64,000 nt of DNA, from NCBI GenBank assembly GCA_017886205.1, contig JAFNEO010000034.1, positions 9,671-73,670 on the forward strand, in the 5' to 3' direction. Positions within the stretch are counted from its first letter, which is position 1. Every line of letters begins with the position of its first letter. The position numbers and the translations under genes were made by a program. This document shows, in pieces, positions 31,082 through 39,194 of this stretch. This DNA comes from Candidatus Aminicenantota bacterium. Lineage in GTDB: Bacteria; Acidobacteriota; Aminicenantia; Aminicenantales; UBA8522. A model generated the notes under the pieces. It made no database searches, was not told the DNA's origin, and worked only from the letters and a program-made list of their open reading frames with translations.

Positions 31082-31885
31082 GTGGCCGTCAAGGAGGAAG
31101 AAGCGAAGGTTGCGAAGGCGCTGGCTCGCATCAAAAACCGGATTCTGGTCTTCAGCGGCAAGGGCGGCGTTGGGAAGAGCACGGTGGCGGCCAACCTGGC
31201 ATTGGCCCTTTCCCTGAGAGACAGGAAGGTCGGCATCCTGGATGTGGACATCCATGGTCCCAACCTGGCCAAGATGCTCGGGGTCGAGGACAAGAAACTG
31301 GAGATCTCGCATGACTCGATCAAAGCCGTCCCGATCAATGAGAATTTGAAACTTGTTTCCATGTCCTTTCTCCTGGAAAGTCCCGACCTCCCGGTGATCT
31401 GGAGAGGCCCGATGAAGATGAAGGTCATCCAGCAGTTTCTCGGGGACGTGGAGTGGGGCGACCTGGATTGGCTGGTCATCGATTCCCCGCCCGGCACCGG
31501 AGATGAACCTCTGTCCATCGCCCAGCTGATCCCCGCTACTGGAGCGATCATCGTGACGACACCCCAGGAAGTCTCCGTCCTGGATTCGCGGAAGGCCGTG
31601 ATCTTCGCCATGAAGCTCAACCTGAAGATCGTGGGCATCGTCGAGAACATGAGCGGCATGAGCTGTCCGCACTGCGGCCTGAAGATCGACCTTTTCAAGA
31701 AGGGCGGCGGAGAGCGGGCCGCCTCGGAATTGAACGTCCCCTTTCTCGGAAGGATCCCGGTCGATCCCCGGATCGTCATCTCAGGGGACGAGGGAAAGCC
31801 ATTCGTCGTTTATCAGGCTGATTCCGAGGCGGCCAGAGCTTTCCAGGAAATCGTGGACAAGGTATTAAACAACGAAATGCCTTAA
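31082..31885 (+). CDS. mrp: Mrp/NBP35-family Fe-S cluster carrier ATPase
   Basis: 267-aa P-loop ATPase that binds and transfers [4Fe-4S] clusters. Deviant Walker [17 protein letters not shown], switch [25 protein letters not shown], and the cluster-binding CxxC in [11 protein letters not shown]. Start is GTG 31082, 3 bp after the NifX gene; no better start is seen. Genes of this family accompany NifX/ORP proteins in ORP clusters. Confidence 0.93.
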   Translation: MAVKEEEAKVAKALARIKNRILVFSGKGGVGKSTVAANLALALSLRDRKVGILDVDIHGPNLAKMLGVEDKKLEISHDSIKAVPINENLKLVSMSFLLESPDLPVIWRGPMKMKVIQQFLGDVEWGDLDWLVIDSPPGTGDEPLSIAQLIPATGAIIVTTPQEVSVLDSRKAVIFAMKLNLKIVGIVENMSGMSCPHCGLKIDLFKKGGGERAASELNVPFLGRIPVDPRIVISGDEGKPFVVYQADSEAARAFQEIVDKVLNNEMP

Positions 31886-31907
31886 GGATGAAGAGGAGCA
31901 GACGATC

Positions 31908-32351
31908 GTGAAAAAAATCGGCATCATTATCTGTGGACGCTATCAGACCTGCGGCGGGGGGAAGTGCTTCCGGGCCGTGCGCGAGCGGGTGGGTGGGTTC
32001 GCCCGCTATCCCAAGGACGAACCCGTCGAGGTGGTCGGTTACTCCTACTGCGGTGGATGCCCGGGCGGGAATATCGAGTACGTCCCGGAAGAGATGAAAA
32101 AGAACGGGGCCGAGATCGTTCATCTGGCCACCGGGTTGGTCGTTGGATATCCCCCCTGCCCCTACATCCGAGAGTTCAAGGAATTTATTGAAAAACGCTA
32201 TAGCCTTCCCGTGGTGGTCGGCACTCATCCCATTCCTCTCAAATACCTGGAGGTGCATAGAAAGCTGCCTTTTTGGAAAGATGTAAATATGGAAGAGCTG
32301 GCCGGCGACCTGATGAAGGAAGACAGAGCGGTCATGGAGTCTTATAATTGA
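31908..32351 (+). CDS. CGGC domain-containing protein
   Basis: 147 aa. Named for the motif CGGCPGGN (within GYSYCGGCPGGNIEYV). Other cysteines: GRYQTCGGGKCFRAV near the N-terminus and YPPCPYIREF near residue 85; it ends in a VVVGTHPIP segment. The family is uncharacterised, common in anaerobes and thought to bind metal or Fe-S. It sits between Mrp and zinc-ribbon genes, same strand, 22 bp after mrp. Confidence 0.85.
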   Translation: MKKIGIIICGRYQTCGGGKCFRAVRERVGGFARYPKDEPVEVVGYSYCGGCPGGNIEYVPEEMKKNGAEIVHLATGLVVGYPPCPYIREFKEFIEKRYSLPVVVGTHPIPLKYLEVHRKLPFWKDVNMEELAGDLMKEDRAVMESYN

Positions 32352-32362
32352 AGGAGGTTAAG

Positions 32363-32566
32363 ATGCAAAAAAGAGGAACAGGACAAGGACAAGGACAGGG
32401 AAAAGGACGGGGCGGCGGCCTCGGCCGGATGGGGGGAAAGGGGCTCGGGCTGGGCGGTTCGTGCGTCTGCCCCTCTTGTGGGGCTCGGGTTCCGCACAAG
32501 AGGGGAGTGCCCTGCGTCAAGGTCAGCTGTCCCAAGTGCGGGAGCAAGATGACCCGTGCCGTTTGA
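32363..32566 (+). CDS. Small Gly-rich zinc-ribbon protein
   Basis: 67 aa. The N-terminal half is Gly/Gln/Lys-rich (GTGQGQGQGKGRGGGLG), like the DUF5320-like proteins; the C-terminal half carries CPSCGARVPHKRGVPC and CPKCGSKM, a zinc ribbon or rubredoxin-like knuckle pair. Strong RBS (AAGGAGG, five bases). Function unknown; probably part of the same metal-sulfur system. Confidence 0.75.
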   Translation: MQKRGTGQGQGQGKGRGGGLGRMGGKGLGLGGSCVCPSCGARVPHKRGVPCVKVSCPKCGSKMTRAV

Positions 32567-32578
32567 CCTTTCAACCTC

Positions 32579-32824
32579 ATGCCCATATACGAATACAAAT
32601 GCCGGGACTGTGGCCAAGTGACGGAGGTCCTGGCCCGGTCGACACGCCCCGACCCGGAATTGGCCTGCGGTTACTGCCAGAGCCGGAACCTGGAAAAGAT
32701 GATCTCCTCACCCGCGGCCATAGTCATGGGTTTATCCTCTCCGAAGGGAAAGACCTGCTGCGGAAAAGAAGAGCGCTGTGACGCGCCGCCCTGCTCCTCC
32801 GGCGGAACCTGCCGGCGGGATTGA
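32579..32824 (+). CDS. FmdB-family zinc-ribbon protein
   Basis: 81 aa. Starts MPIYEYKCRDCGQ, the classic FmdB-type ribbon, with a second knuckle CGYCQSRN; the C-terminal ~25 residues hold a further cysteine cluster (CCGKEERCDAPPCSSGGTC) usual in longer members. Putative small regulator, function not established. 12 bp after the preceding zinc-ribbon gene. Confidence 0.85.
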   Translation: MPIYEYKCRDCGQVTEVLARSTRPDPELACGYCQSRNLEKMISSPAAIVMGLSSPKGKTCCGKEERCDAPPCSSGGTCRRD

Positions 32825-32881
32825 ACCCGCCTTGAATACGAGGCTGGATTGTTAGGGAAAAACACTGTTCAGGAGGAATGC

Positions 32882-34075
32882 GTGACCAATAAGAACGACG
32901 ATCTCTTCACCGCGGTGATTCATGCCGGCCAGCATCCCGATCCCCTTTTCCGCGGCGTTTCTGTTCCCATCTATCAGTCGTCCACATTCGCTTTTAAGAG
33001 CGCCGAGCAGGGAGCCGCCCTGTTCCAAGGCCGGGAGGAAGGCTATATCTACACCCGGATCGGCAATCCGACGACAAAAGCGCTGGAAGATTGCGTGGCC
33101 ATTCTCGAAAAAGGCTATGGAGGGCTGGCCACGGCCTCGGGAATGGCGGCCATTTCCACAACTTACCTGGCCTTTCTCGATCGCGACTCGCATCTGATCA
33201 GCACCGATGCGGTCTACGGCCCTTCCCGGACGGTCGTGGAGAATGAACTGTCCAGGTTCGGCGTCCAGGCGGACTTCGTCGACACCTCAGACATCGAGAA
33301 GATCAAAAAAAGCCTCCGGCCGAACACCCGGGTGCTTTTCGTGGAGACTCCGGCCAACCCGACCATGGCCCTGACCGATATCCAGGCTTGCGCCGCGCTG
33401 GCCAAGGAGAAAGGCATCTTACTCGTCGTCGACAACACCTTCTCCAGTCCCATCCTCCAGAATCCATTGGAATGGGGAGCGGATGTCGTCATCCACAGCT
33501 TGACCAAGTTTCTCAATGGCCACAGCGACGTCGTCGGCGGGATGATCGTGGCCAGAGAAGAGAGCCGCTTTAAGCGCCTGCGCAAAGTCCTAACGCTGAT
33601 GGGTGGGACCATCGACCCCCACCAGGCCTGGTTGGTTCTCCGCGGGGTCAAGACGCTGGCTCTGCGGGTCGAAAAAAGCCAGGACAACGCCATGAAGCTG
33701 GCCCGGTTTCTGGAGTCCCATCCGGAGGTAAGCTGGGTCAATTATCCCGGCCTGGAAAGCCAACCCCAGTACGCCCTGGCCAAACGGCAGATGAAGGGTT
33801 TCGGCTCGATGCTCTGCTTCGGCCTCAAGGGCGGTTTTGAGGCCGGACGGAAAATGATCAATGCGGTCAAGCTCTGCACTTTGGCCGTCTCCCTGGGGGG
33901 AGTGGAGAGTCTGATTCAGCATCCGGCCAGCATGACTCACGCCGGAGTATCCGAGGAAGAAAGGAAGGCCGCCGGGATCAGCGACGACCTGATCCGCCTG
34001 TCGGTGGGCTGCGAGGGCTACGAGGACCTGAGGGAGGACCTCGATCAGGCCTTGATCAGGCGAAATAGGACGTAA
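32882..34075 (+). CDS. Cys/Met-metabolism PLP enzyme (methionine gamma-lyase / cystathionine gamma-lyase family)
   Basis: 397 aa from GTG 32882 (AGGAGG five bases upstream); the open frame begins earlier with a non-conserved segment. PLP lysine is K209 in HSLTKFLNGHSDVVGG; YIYTRIGNPTTKALE, ATASGMAAIS and VETPANPTMALTDI are family motifs. The active-site Cys typical of classical methionine gamma-lyase (YGCT) is absent; the site reads VYGPSRTVVE, so substrate (Met, cystathionine or O-acetylhomoserine) is uncertain. It lies inside the metal-sulfur island, where it could supply sulfide or thiol sulfur. Confidence 0.88.
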   Translation: MTNKNDDLFTAVIHAGQHPDPLFRGVSVPIYQSSTFAFKSAEQGAALFQGREEGYIYTRIGNPTTKALEDCVAILEKGYGGLATASGMAAISTTYLAFLDRDSHLISTDAVYGPSRTVVENELSRFGVQADFVDTSDIEKIKKSLRPNTRVLFVETPANPTMALTDIQACAALAKEKGILLVVDNTFSSPILQNPLEWGADVVIHSLTKFLNGHSDVVGGMIVAREESRFKRLRKVLTLMGGTIDPHQAWLVLRGVKTLALRVEKSQDNAMKLARFLESHPEVSWVNYPGLESQPQYALAKRQMKGFGSMLCFGLKGGFEAGRKMINAVKLCTLAVSLGGVESLIQHPASMTHAGVSEEERKAAGISDDLIRLSVGCEGYEDLREDLDQALIRRNRT

Positions 34076-34100
34076 AAAAACGACCGGGCGGAGTTCATCA

Positions 34101-34949
34101 TTGATCATCTCTGTGGCCAGCGGAAAGGGCGGGACGGGCAAGACGACCGTGGCCGTCAACCTGGCGCTGGCCCTTCGGCCCGACCACCCGGTCCAGTTCC
34201 TGGACTGCGACGTCGAGGAGCCGAACGCCCATTTTTTTCTAAAGCCTCGAATCGAGGAGAGCCGGGAGGTCTTTACGCCCATCCCCGAGATCGACGACAG
34301 CCTCTGCACCTATTGCGGCAAATGCGCCGAGGTTTGTGCTTACAATGCCCTGGCGGTCGTCAAGGGCGCCGTCCTCGTCTTCTCCGAGCTCTGCCACGGC
34401 TGCGGCGCTTGCCGCCTTCTCTGCCCGGAAAAGGCGATCCGGGAGGTCGGAAAACGAATCGGCGTTATCGAATCCGGCCGGGCCGGCGACATCCGGTTCG
34501 TCCATGGCCGGCTCGATATCGGCCAGGCCATATCCCCACCGCTCATCCGGGCTCTCAAAAAGAATATGGACCCGAGCCGGACCGTCGTCATCGACGCGCC
34601 GCCAGGGACGAGCTGCCCCGTCATCGAGTCCCTCAAGCACAGCGAATTCTGTCTCCTCGTCACCGAGCCGACGCCTTTCGGCCGGCACGACCTTGAACTC
34701 GCGGCCGGTGCGGCGAAAGAGATGAAGATTCCCTGCGGGGTCGTGATCAACAGGGCATCCCTGGGCGATGGAGACGGAGAGGTCCGGGATTTCTGCGCCC
34801 GGGAGGAGCTTCCCGTCCTGATGACGATTCCCTTCGACCGGAAGATCGCCGAGGCCTACTCGCGGGGACAAACCATTCTCGAAGCGTTCCCGGCATACCG
34901 CGAGAAATTTCTGGAGCTGTTCGAGAAGATCGGAAAAATCGGATCATGA
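34101..34949 (+). CDS. MinD-superfamily ATPase with inserted ferredoxin domain (first copy)
   Basis: 282 aa. Deviant Walker A SGKGGTGKTTVA at ~7-18. Two [4Fe-4S] motifs are inserted at ~68-115: CTYCGKCAEVCAYNAL and CHGCGACRLLCPEKAI. ATPase continues with DAPPGTSCPVIESL and TEPTPFGRHDLEL. Proteins of this architecture occur as adjacent pairs in ORP clusters of Desulfovibrio, where they associate with NifX-like ORP. Start is TTG 34101, GGCGGAG upstream. Overlaps the second copy by 4 bp. Confidence 0.92.
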   Translation: MIISVASGKGGTGKTTVAVNLALALRPDHPVQFLDCDVEEPNAHFFLKPRIEESREVFTPIPEIDDSLCTYCGKCAEVCAYNALAVVKGAVLVFSELCHGCGACRLLCPEKAIREVGKRIGVIESGRAGDIRFVHGRLDIGQAISPPLIRALKKNMDPSRTVVIDAPPGTSCPVIESLKHSEFCLLVTEPTPFGRHDLELAAGAAKEMKIPCGVVINRASLGDGDGEVRDFCAREELPVLMTIPFDRKIAEAYSRGQTILEAFPAYREKFLELFEKIGKIGS

Positions 34950-35824
34950 AGCAGATCGTCGTCATCAGCGGGAAGGGAGGCACAGGCAAGACCGTTATGT
35001 CGGCCTGCTTTGCCGCTCTCTCCCGGAACGCCGTCCTGGCCGACGTCGACGTGGACGCTTCCAACCTCCATTTGCTTCTCCACCCGGAAATCCTGGAACG
35101 GCACGTTTTCAAGAGCGGCCAGAAAGCCCGAATTGACGTGGAGAAATGCACCGGCTGCGGTCTTTGTCTGCCGCTCTGTCGATTCGACGCCCTCTTTGAA
35201 GACAGGGAGGGGAAAGTCGTTGTGGAACCCCTCTCCTGCGAAGGATGTGCGGTTTGTTTTCATATCTGTCCTGAACAGGCCGTCGAAATGGAAACCCCGA
35301 TTGCGGGCGAATGGTATGTTTCCAAGACAAAATACGGTCCTTTCGTTCATGCCCGGCTGGGCATCGCCGAGGAAAACTCGGGAAAGCTCGTTACCGAGGT
35401 CCGGAAGAAGGCCAGAGAGATCGCCGGAAGCGAGAAGCGCGATCTGGTGATCATGGACGGGGCGCCCGGGATCGGCTGCCCCGTCATCGCCTCGCTGACG
35501 GGGACGGACCTGGCCCTCGTCGTGACCGAGCCGACGCCCTCCGGTCGGCACGATATGGAGAGAATCGTCGGCGTGGCGCGGCACTTCAAAATCCGGGTGG
35601 CCTGCTGTATCAATAAATTTGATCTTAACCTTGAGAATTCCGAGCAAATCCAGCGATGGTGCGGGGAGCAATCGATTCCTGTGGTAGGGAAAATCGCCTT
35701 CGACCCGGCCGTGATGGAGTCGGTCGTTCGGGGTATTCCCTATGTGGAATATACCTCCAATTCCTCCGCGGATGAGGTTCGAAGGATGTGGTCCACCTTG
35801 CTGGAACTCATCGACCGTCCATGA
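34946..35824 (+). CDS. MinD-superfamily ATPase with inserted ferredoxin domain (second copy)
   Basis: 292 aa, paralogue of the preceding gene with the same plan: ISGKGGTGKTVMSA, then CTGCGLCLPLCRFDAL and CEGCAVCFHICPEQAV, then DGAPGIGCPVIASL and TEPTPSGRHDMERI. It may act as a heterodimer with the first copy, coupling ATP hydrolysis to cluster or electron transfer. It is coupled by ATGA overlaps to both neighbours (34946 and 35821). Confidence 0.92.
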   Translation: MKQIVVISGKGGTGKTVMSACFAALSRNAVLADVDVDASNLHLLLHPEILERHVFKSGQKARIDVEKCTGCGLCLPLCRFDALFEDREGKVVVEPLSCEGCAVCFHICPEQAVEMETPIAGEWYVSKTKYGPFVHARLGIAEENSGKLVTEVRKKAREIAGSEKRDLVIMDGAPGIGCPVIASLTGTDLALVVTEPTPSGRHDMERIVGVARHFKIRVACCINKFDLNLENSEQIQRWCGEQSIPVVGKIAFDPAVMESVVRGIPYVEYTSNSSADEVRRMWSTLLELIDRP

Positions 35825-36297
35825 CCAAGAACAATGACGACGACGTCGCCAATTTCACCCGCGAGCTGCAGGAGCAGATTATGGCGGAGCTCCGGCGCAC
35901 CTACAGCCCCGCTGTGATCGACCACTGGCAGAACCCGCGGAATTTCCGCAAGCTGGAAGCTGCGGACGGCTACGCCAAAAACACAGGCTCCTGCGGGGAC
36001 ACCATGGAGATGTTCCTGAGGGTCAAGGATGAAACGGTTACCGAATGCACCTTCCAGACGGACGGCTGCGGAACGACCGCTGTCTGCGGGAGCGTCGCCA
36101 CGGAACTGGCTGCCGGCAAAACTTTCCTCGAAGCCCTTGGCGCCGTGAGCGCTGCCGAGATTCTGAGAGTCCTGGGCGGGCTTCCCGAGTCCAGTGTTCA
36201 CTGCGCCCAGCTGGCTGCCGAGACGCTCCGCCGGGCCTTGGCCGATTATCTCTACCGGAAAAACGAGCCTTGGAAGAATAGTTATCGAAAAAAATAA
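35821..36297 (+). CDS. NifU/IscU-like Fe-S cluster scaffold
   Basis: 158 aa from ATG 35821, overlapping the previous stop. The three scaffold cysteines are present: NTGSCGDTMEMF, DGCGTTAVCGSVA, and SVHCAQLAAETL. HWQNPRNF matches the IscU N-terminal segment. A ~20-residue acidic/polar N-terminal extension precedes the core. No cysteine desulfurase is in the window, so sulfur may come from elsewhere, possibly the PLP enzyme at 32882. Confidence 0.9.
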   Translation: MTKNNDDDVANFTRELQEQIMAELRRTYSPAVIDHWQNPRNFRKLEAADGYAKNTGSCGDTMEMFLRVKDETVTECTFQTDGCGTTAVCGSVATELAAGKTFLEALGAVSAAEILRVLGGLPESSVHCAQLAAETLRRALADYLYRKNEPWKNSYRKK

Positions 36298-36316
36298 AAT
36301 TAGGGAGACCTGTGCT

Positions 36317-36850
36317 ATGACTGGTGCTTCGGAGCAACGTTTTCATTTTAGACTGATGGCCTTTATGTATAAGTTTCGTGATTTCTACGCGCCGCGGAAG
36401 GCCATCCTTGAAGAAACAGGAATCAGGAAGGGATTTCATGTCCTCGACTACGGCTGCGGCCCAGGAGGCTATGTGGGTCCGTTGGCAGAGCTGGTCGGTC
36501 CAACAGGCATGATTTATGCCCTCGACAGGCATCCCTTGGCTATCAAGATGGTTGAGAAGCGCGCTGCTAAGAAGCATCTGGCCAATGTTATACCTATCCA
36601 ATCCGACGGCCAAACAGGGTTACCCCACAAGAGCCTCGATGTGATTCTTCTTTACGATGTGTTTCATGACCTCGATCAACCGGAAAAGGTCTTGAAAGAA
36701 CTGCACCGGGTGCTCAAACCGGGCGGATTGCTCTCCTTCAGCGATCATCACCTAGGCGAGCAGGAGATCGTTTCCGGGCTGACAAAGGAAGGGCTTTTTC
36801 GACTTGCCGAAAAGGGCCGCAAGACGTATTCTTTTCAGAAGATCGATTGA
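36317..36850 (+). CDS. SAM-dependent methyltransferase (class I), first of two
   Basis: 177 aa. SAM-binding motif I VLDYGCGPGGYVGPL at ~43-57, acidic loop YALDRHPLAI, and motif IV region LYDVFHDLDQPEKVLKEL. UbiE/Methyltransf_11-like. Start ATG 36317 follows GGGAGACC. The substrate is not evident. It sits after the NifU-like gene and before a metallo-beta-lactamase-fold gene, an order repeated once more downstream. Confidence 0.85.
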   Translation: MTGASEQRFHFRLMAFMYKFRDFYAPRKAILEETGIRKGFHVLDYGCGPGGYVGPLAELVGPTGMIYALDRHPLAIKMVEKRAAKKHLANVIPIQSDGQTGLPHKSLDVILLYDVFHDLDQPEKVLKELHRVLKPGGLLSFSDHHLGEQEIVSGLTKEGLFRLAEKGRKTYSFQKID

Positions 36851-36902
36851 GATCAGGACTTCGGGATAAGTTTGAGCGTCATGAACTGAGGAGGCGACTC
36901 TT

Positions 36903-37742
36903 ATGCGAACCGATTCATCATCCATCAAGTCTCTGACCCTTGCCCTGGGGGTGCTGTTCCTGGGGGCATTTTTAAACGGGGAAGGGACTCTTGCCGCAGC
37001 GAAGGTTTTCAATCCGGCAGATCAGCCTATTCGCTTTACTGTGCTTTATGACAACTATCTGTATAAGGAGGGGACCAAGCCGGATTGGGGTTTTTCCTGC
37101 TTGATCGAGGGGACGGAAAAAACAATCCTCTTCGACACCGGAACACAGCCCCAGATCTTGATGCACAATGTCGAGGTCCTGGGCGTCGACCTGAAAAAGG
37201 TGGACCAGATCGTCATTAGCCATGACCACGGCGACCATACCGGGGGCTTGCCCGCCGTCCTGGAGAAAAATCCCAACGTCACGGTCTTCTTCCCCATCTC
37301 TTTTCCAGGGGAATTCGGGCGCCGGGTGGAAGGCCTCAAGGCCAAGGCCCAGTCCGTGGATAAGTCCATCGAGATCTGCCGGAATGTCTATCTTACGGGC
37401 GAGATGGGAGACGAGATCAAGGAGCAGTCCTTGATTATTGACACAGCTAAGGGGCTCATTATTGTCACCGGCTGCTCTCACCAAGGTATTTTGAATATAC
37501 TCAAGCGGGCGAAAGAGATTCTTGATAAACCGATCTATCTTGTCTTTGGCGGTTTTCATTTGGGAAATAAATCAGATGCCGAAATGCAGGAAATCCTTGC
37601 AGGCTTCAGGAAATTGAAGGTCGAAAAATGCGGGGCCACCCACTGCACCGGCGACACCCAGATCGCCATGTTCAAAAAGGCTTTTGGCGAAAACTATGTT
37701 CCCATGGGAACGGGAAGAGTTATCGAGGTCCCGGTTTTCTAG
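36903..37742 (+). CDS. Exported metallo-beta-lactamase-fold hydrolase
   Basis: 279 aa. A hydrophobic segment at ~10-32 ending LAAAK suggests a signal peptide. Metal site: SHDHGDHTGGL at ~103-113, a later TGCSHQGI His, and GGFHLG near 218. The family includes the so-called dihydropteridine-ribofuranosylaminobenzene-phosphate synthases, whose real function is largely unproven. It is paralogous to the MBL protein at 38451, which lacks the signal. RBS GAGGAG-like upstream. Confidence 0.88.
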   Translation: MRTDSSSIKSLTLALGVLFLGAFLNGEGTLAAAKVFNPADQPIRFTVLYDNYLYKEGTKPDWGFSCLIEGTEKTILFDTGTQPQILMHNVEVLGVDLKKVDQIVISHDHGDHTGGLPAVLEKNPNVTVFFPISFPGEFGRRVEGLKAKAQSVDKSIEICRNVYLTGEMGDEIKEQSLIIDTAKGLIIVTGCSHQGILNILKRAKEILDKPIYLVFGGFHLGNKSDAEMQEILAGFRKLKVEKCGATHCTGDTQIAMFKKAFGENYVPMGTGRVIEVPVF

Positions 37743-37824
37743 TCTGTTTGCCGGGCCAGTCCAGGTCAGTCGTTTCGGTTGGCTTGATGTCCGGGGTTCG
37801 GGGGAATCCCGGGAGGGATTTTAG

Positions 37825-38454
37825 ATGAAAAGAGAAATCGTCGACCGTTTCGAGAAGACCTGGAAGAGCTACGATGAGTGGTTTGATGGGCATCAGGCGC
37901 TCTACCAGTCGGAACTTGCGGCATTGAAGAAGGCTGTTCCCTCTGGGGCCGGACTCGAGGTCGGAGTGGGGACGGGCCGGTTCGCCGCCCCCCTCGGCGT
38001 GCGCTTCGGCCTGGACCCGGCGATCCATATGCTCCGGTTGGCGAAAAAACGAGGCCTTCTTGTAGTTCAAGGGCTAGGGGAGAGCCTTCCCTTTAAAGAC
38101 GAGTCCTTCGATTTCGTCCAAATCATATTTGTTATCGAGTGCGTCGACGACCTTGTTTCTTTTCTGAGGGAGGCGGTCAGGACGGTAAGGCGAAACGGGG
38201 CCTTGATTCTGGGCTTTATAGATAGAGACAGCTTATGGGGGCAATACTATGCCCGGGATCCCGCCCAAAGGCGTAATTTCCATCCCCCTTCTACGGAAGA
38301 AGTGCTGGATATTTTTTATAAAATCGGCCTGAAGTTTCAAAAAGCCTGCCAGACTCTGTTCCAACCTCCTCCGGACCTCAGTAAAAAAGAGAATCCGAAA
38401 CGGGGGTTCGGGCGGGGAGGGTTTGTGGTTCTGATGGCGACGAAACAACCATGA
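37825..38454 (+). CDS. SAM-dependent methyltransferase (class I), second of two
   Basis: 209 aa. Motif I is GLEVGVGTGRFAAPLG at ~42-57; GLDPAIHMLRLAKKRG, ESLPFKDESFDFV and RNGALILGFID follow. Methyltransf_11 type; substrate unknown. The stop overlaps the next MBL start (ATGA at 38451), so enzyme and hydrolase are translationally coupled. RBS GGGAGGG. Confidence 0.88.
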   Translation: MKREIVDRFEKTWKSYDEWFDGHQALYQSELAALKKAVPSGAGLEVGVGTGRFAAPLGVRFGLDPAIHMLRLAKKRGLLVVQGLGESLPFKDESFDFVQIIFVIECVDDLVSFLREAVRTVRRNGALILGFIDRDSLWGQYYARDPAQRRNFHPPSTEEVLDIFYKIGLKFQKACQTLFQPPPDLSKKENPKRGFGRGGFVVLMATKQP

Positions 38455-39179
38455 TGATAAGCCAATTGCCTCTTCAAATGTCTGTCGTTTATGACAACAA
38501 TCCCTATGACGGAAGGCTCAAAACGGACTGGGGATTTTCTTGTTTTGTGGAAGGGCAGGGAAAGACTATCCTCTTTGATACCGGAGCTAAAGGCCAGATC
38601 CTGCTGTCCAACATGGAAGAGCTTGGAATCCAGTCAGAAAGAATCGGCGTGGTTGTCCTTTCTCATGCTCACAGGGATCATACAGGGGGGCTGGACGATC
38701 TGCTTTCCCGAAACCCCAGAATCGAAGTCTGGCTGCCCCAGTTTTTTGCCATTGATTTCAAAGATCAGGTGAGAAAAAAGGGTGCCAAGGTGGTCGAAGT
38801 GACGACGCCGCAAAAAATTGGCGAAGGCGCTTATTCTTCGGGAGTGGTTGAAAGCTGGATCAAAGAGCAGTCTTTGGTTCTGGATACGGCGCAGGGGCTT
38901 CTCCTTATAACCGGCTGCGCCCATCCGGGGATTGTCCATATCATCGCCAGAATCAGAGACATATTTAAAAAAGACATCTTCATGGCCCTGGGGGGTATTC
39001 ATCTGGCCGGTTTTCAGAAAAAGGAAATAAGGGAGATTATCCGGAAATGCCGGGATTCAGGGATTGAGAAGGTCGGCCTCGGGCATTGCTCGGGAGACGA
39101 AGCGAGGAAGCTTTTTCATGAAGAATATAAAGAGGATTTTGTCGAGCTTGGAGTCGGAAAGAAGATCGAAATTCAATGA
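38451..39179 (+). CDS. Cytoplasmic metallo-beta-lactamase-fold hydrolase
   Basis: 242 aa, no signal peptide. Metal motif SHAHRDHTGGLDD near 67-79, TGCAHPGIVHII and GGIHLAGFQ downstream, and LGHCSGD near the C-terminus. Strongly similar in layout to the exported MBL at 36903 (both begin ...YDNxxY...K.DWGFSC...EG..KTILFDTG), so one derives from the other. Position in a methyltransferase-MBL repeat suggests a shared small-molecule substrate. Confidence 0.88.
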   Translation: MMISQLPLQMSVVYDNNPYDGRLKTDWGFSCFVEGQGKTILFDTGAKGQILLSNMEELGIQSERIGVVVLSHAHRDHTGGLDDLLSRNPRIEVWLPQFFAIDFKDQVRKKGAKVVEVTTPQKIGEGAYSSGVVESWIKEQSLVLDTAQGLLLITGCAHPGIVHIIARIRDIFKKDIFMALGGIHLAGFQKKEIREIIRKCRDSGIEKVGLGHCSGDEARKLFHEEYKEDFVELGVGKKIEIQ

Positions 39180-39194
39180 TTCTCTCGCTTGCTC

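Noticed and set aside
28972-36297. Nitrogenase (nif) cluster
   Set aside because: NifX- and NifU-like genes occur, but no nifHDK, nifB or nifEN; the context matches ORP-like clusters.
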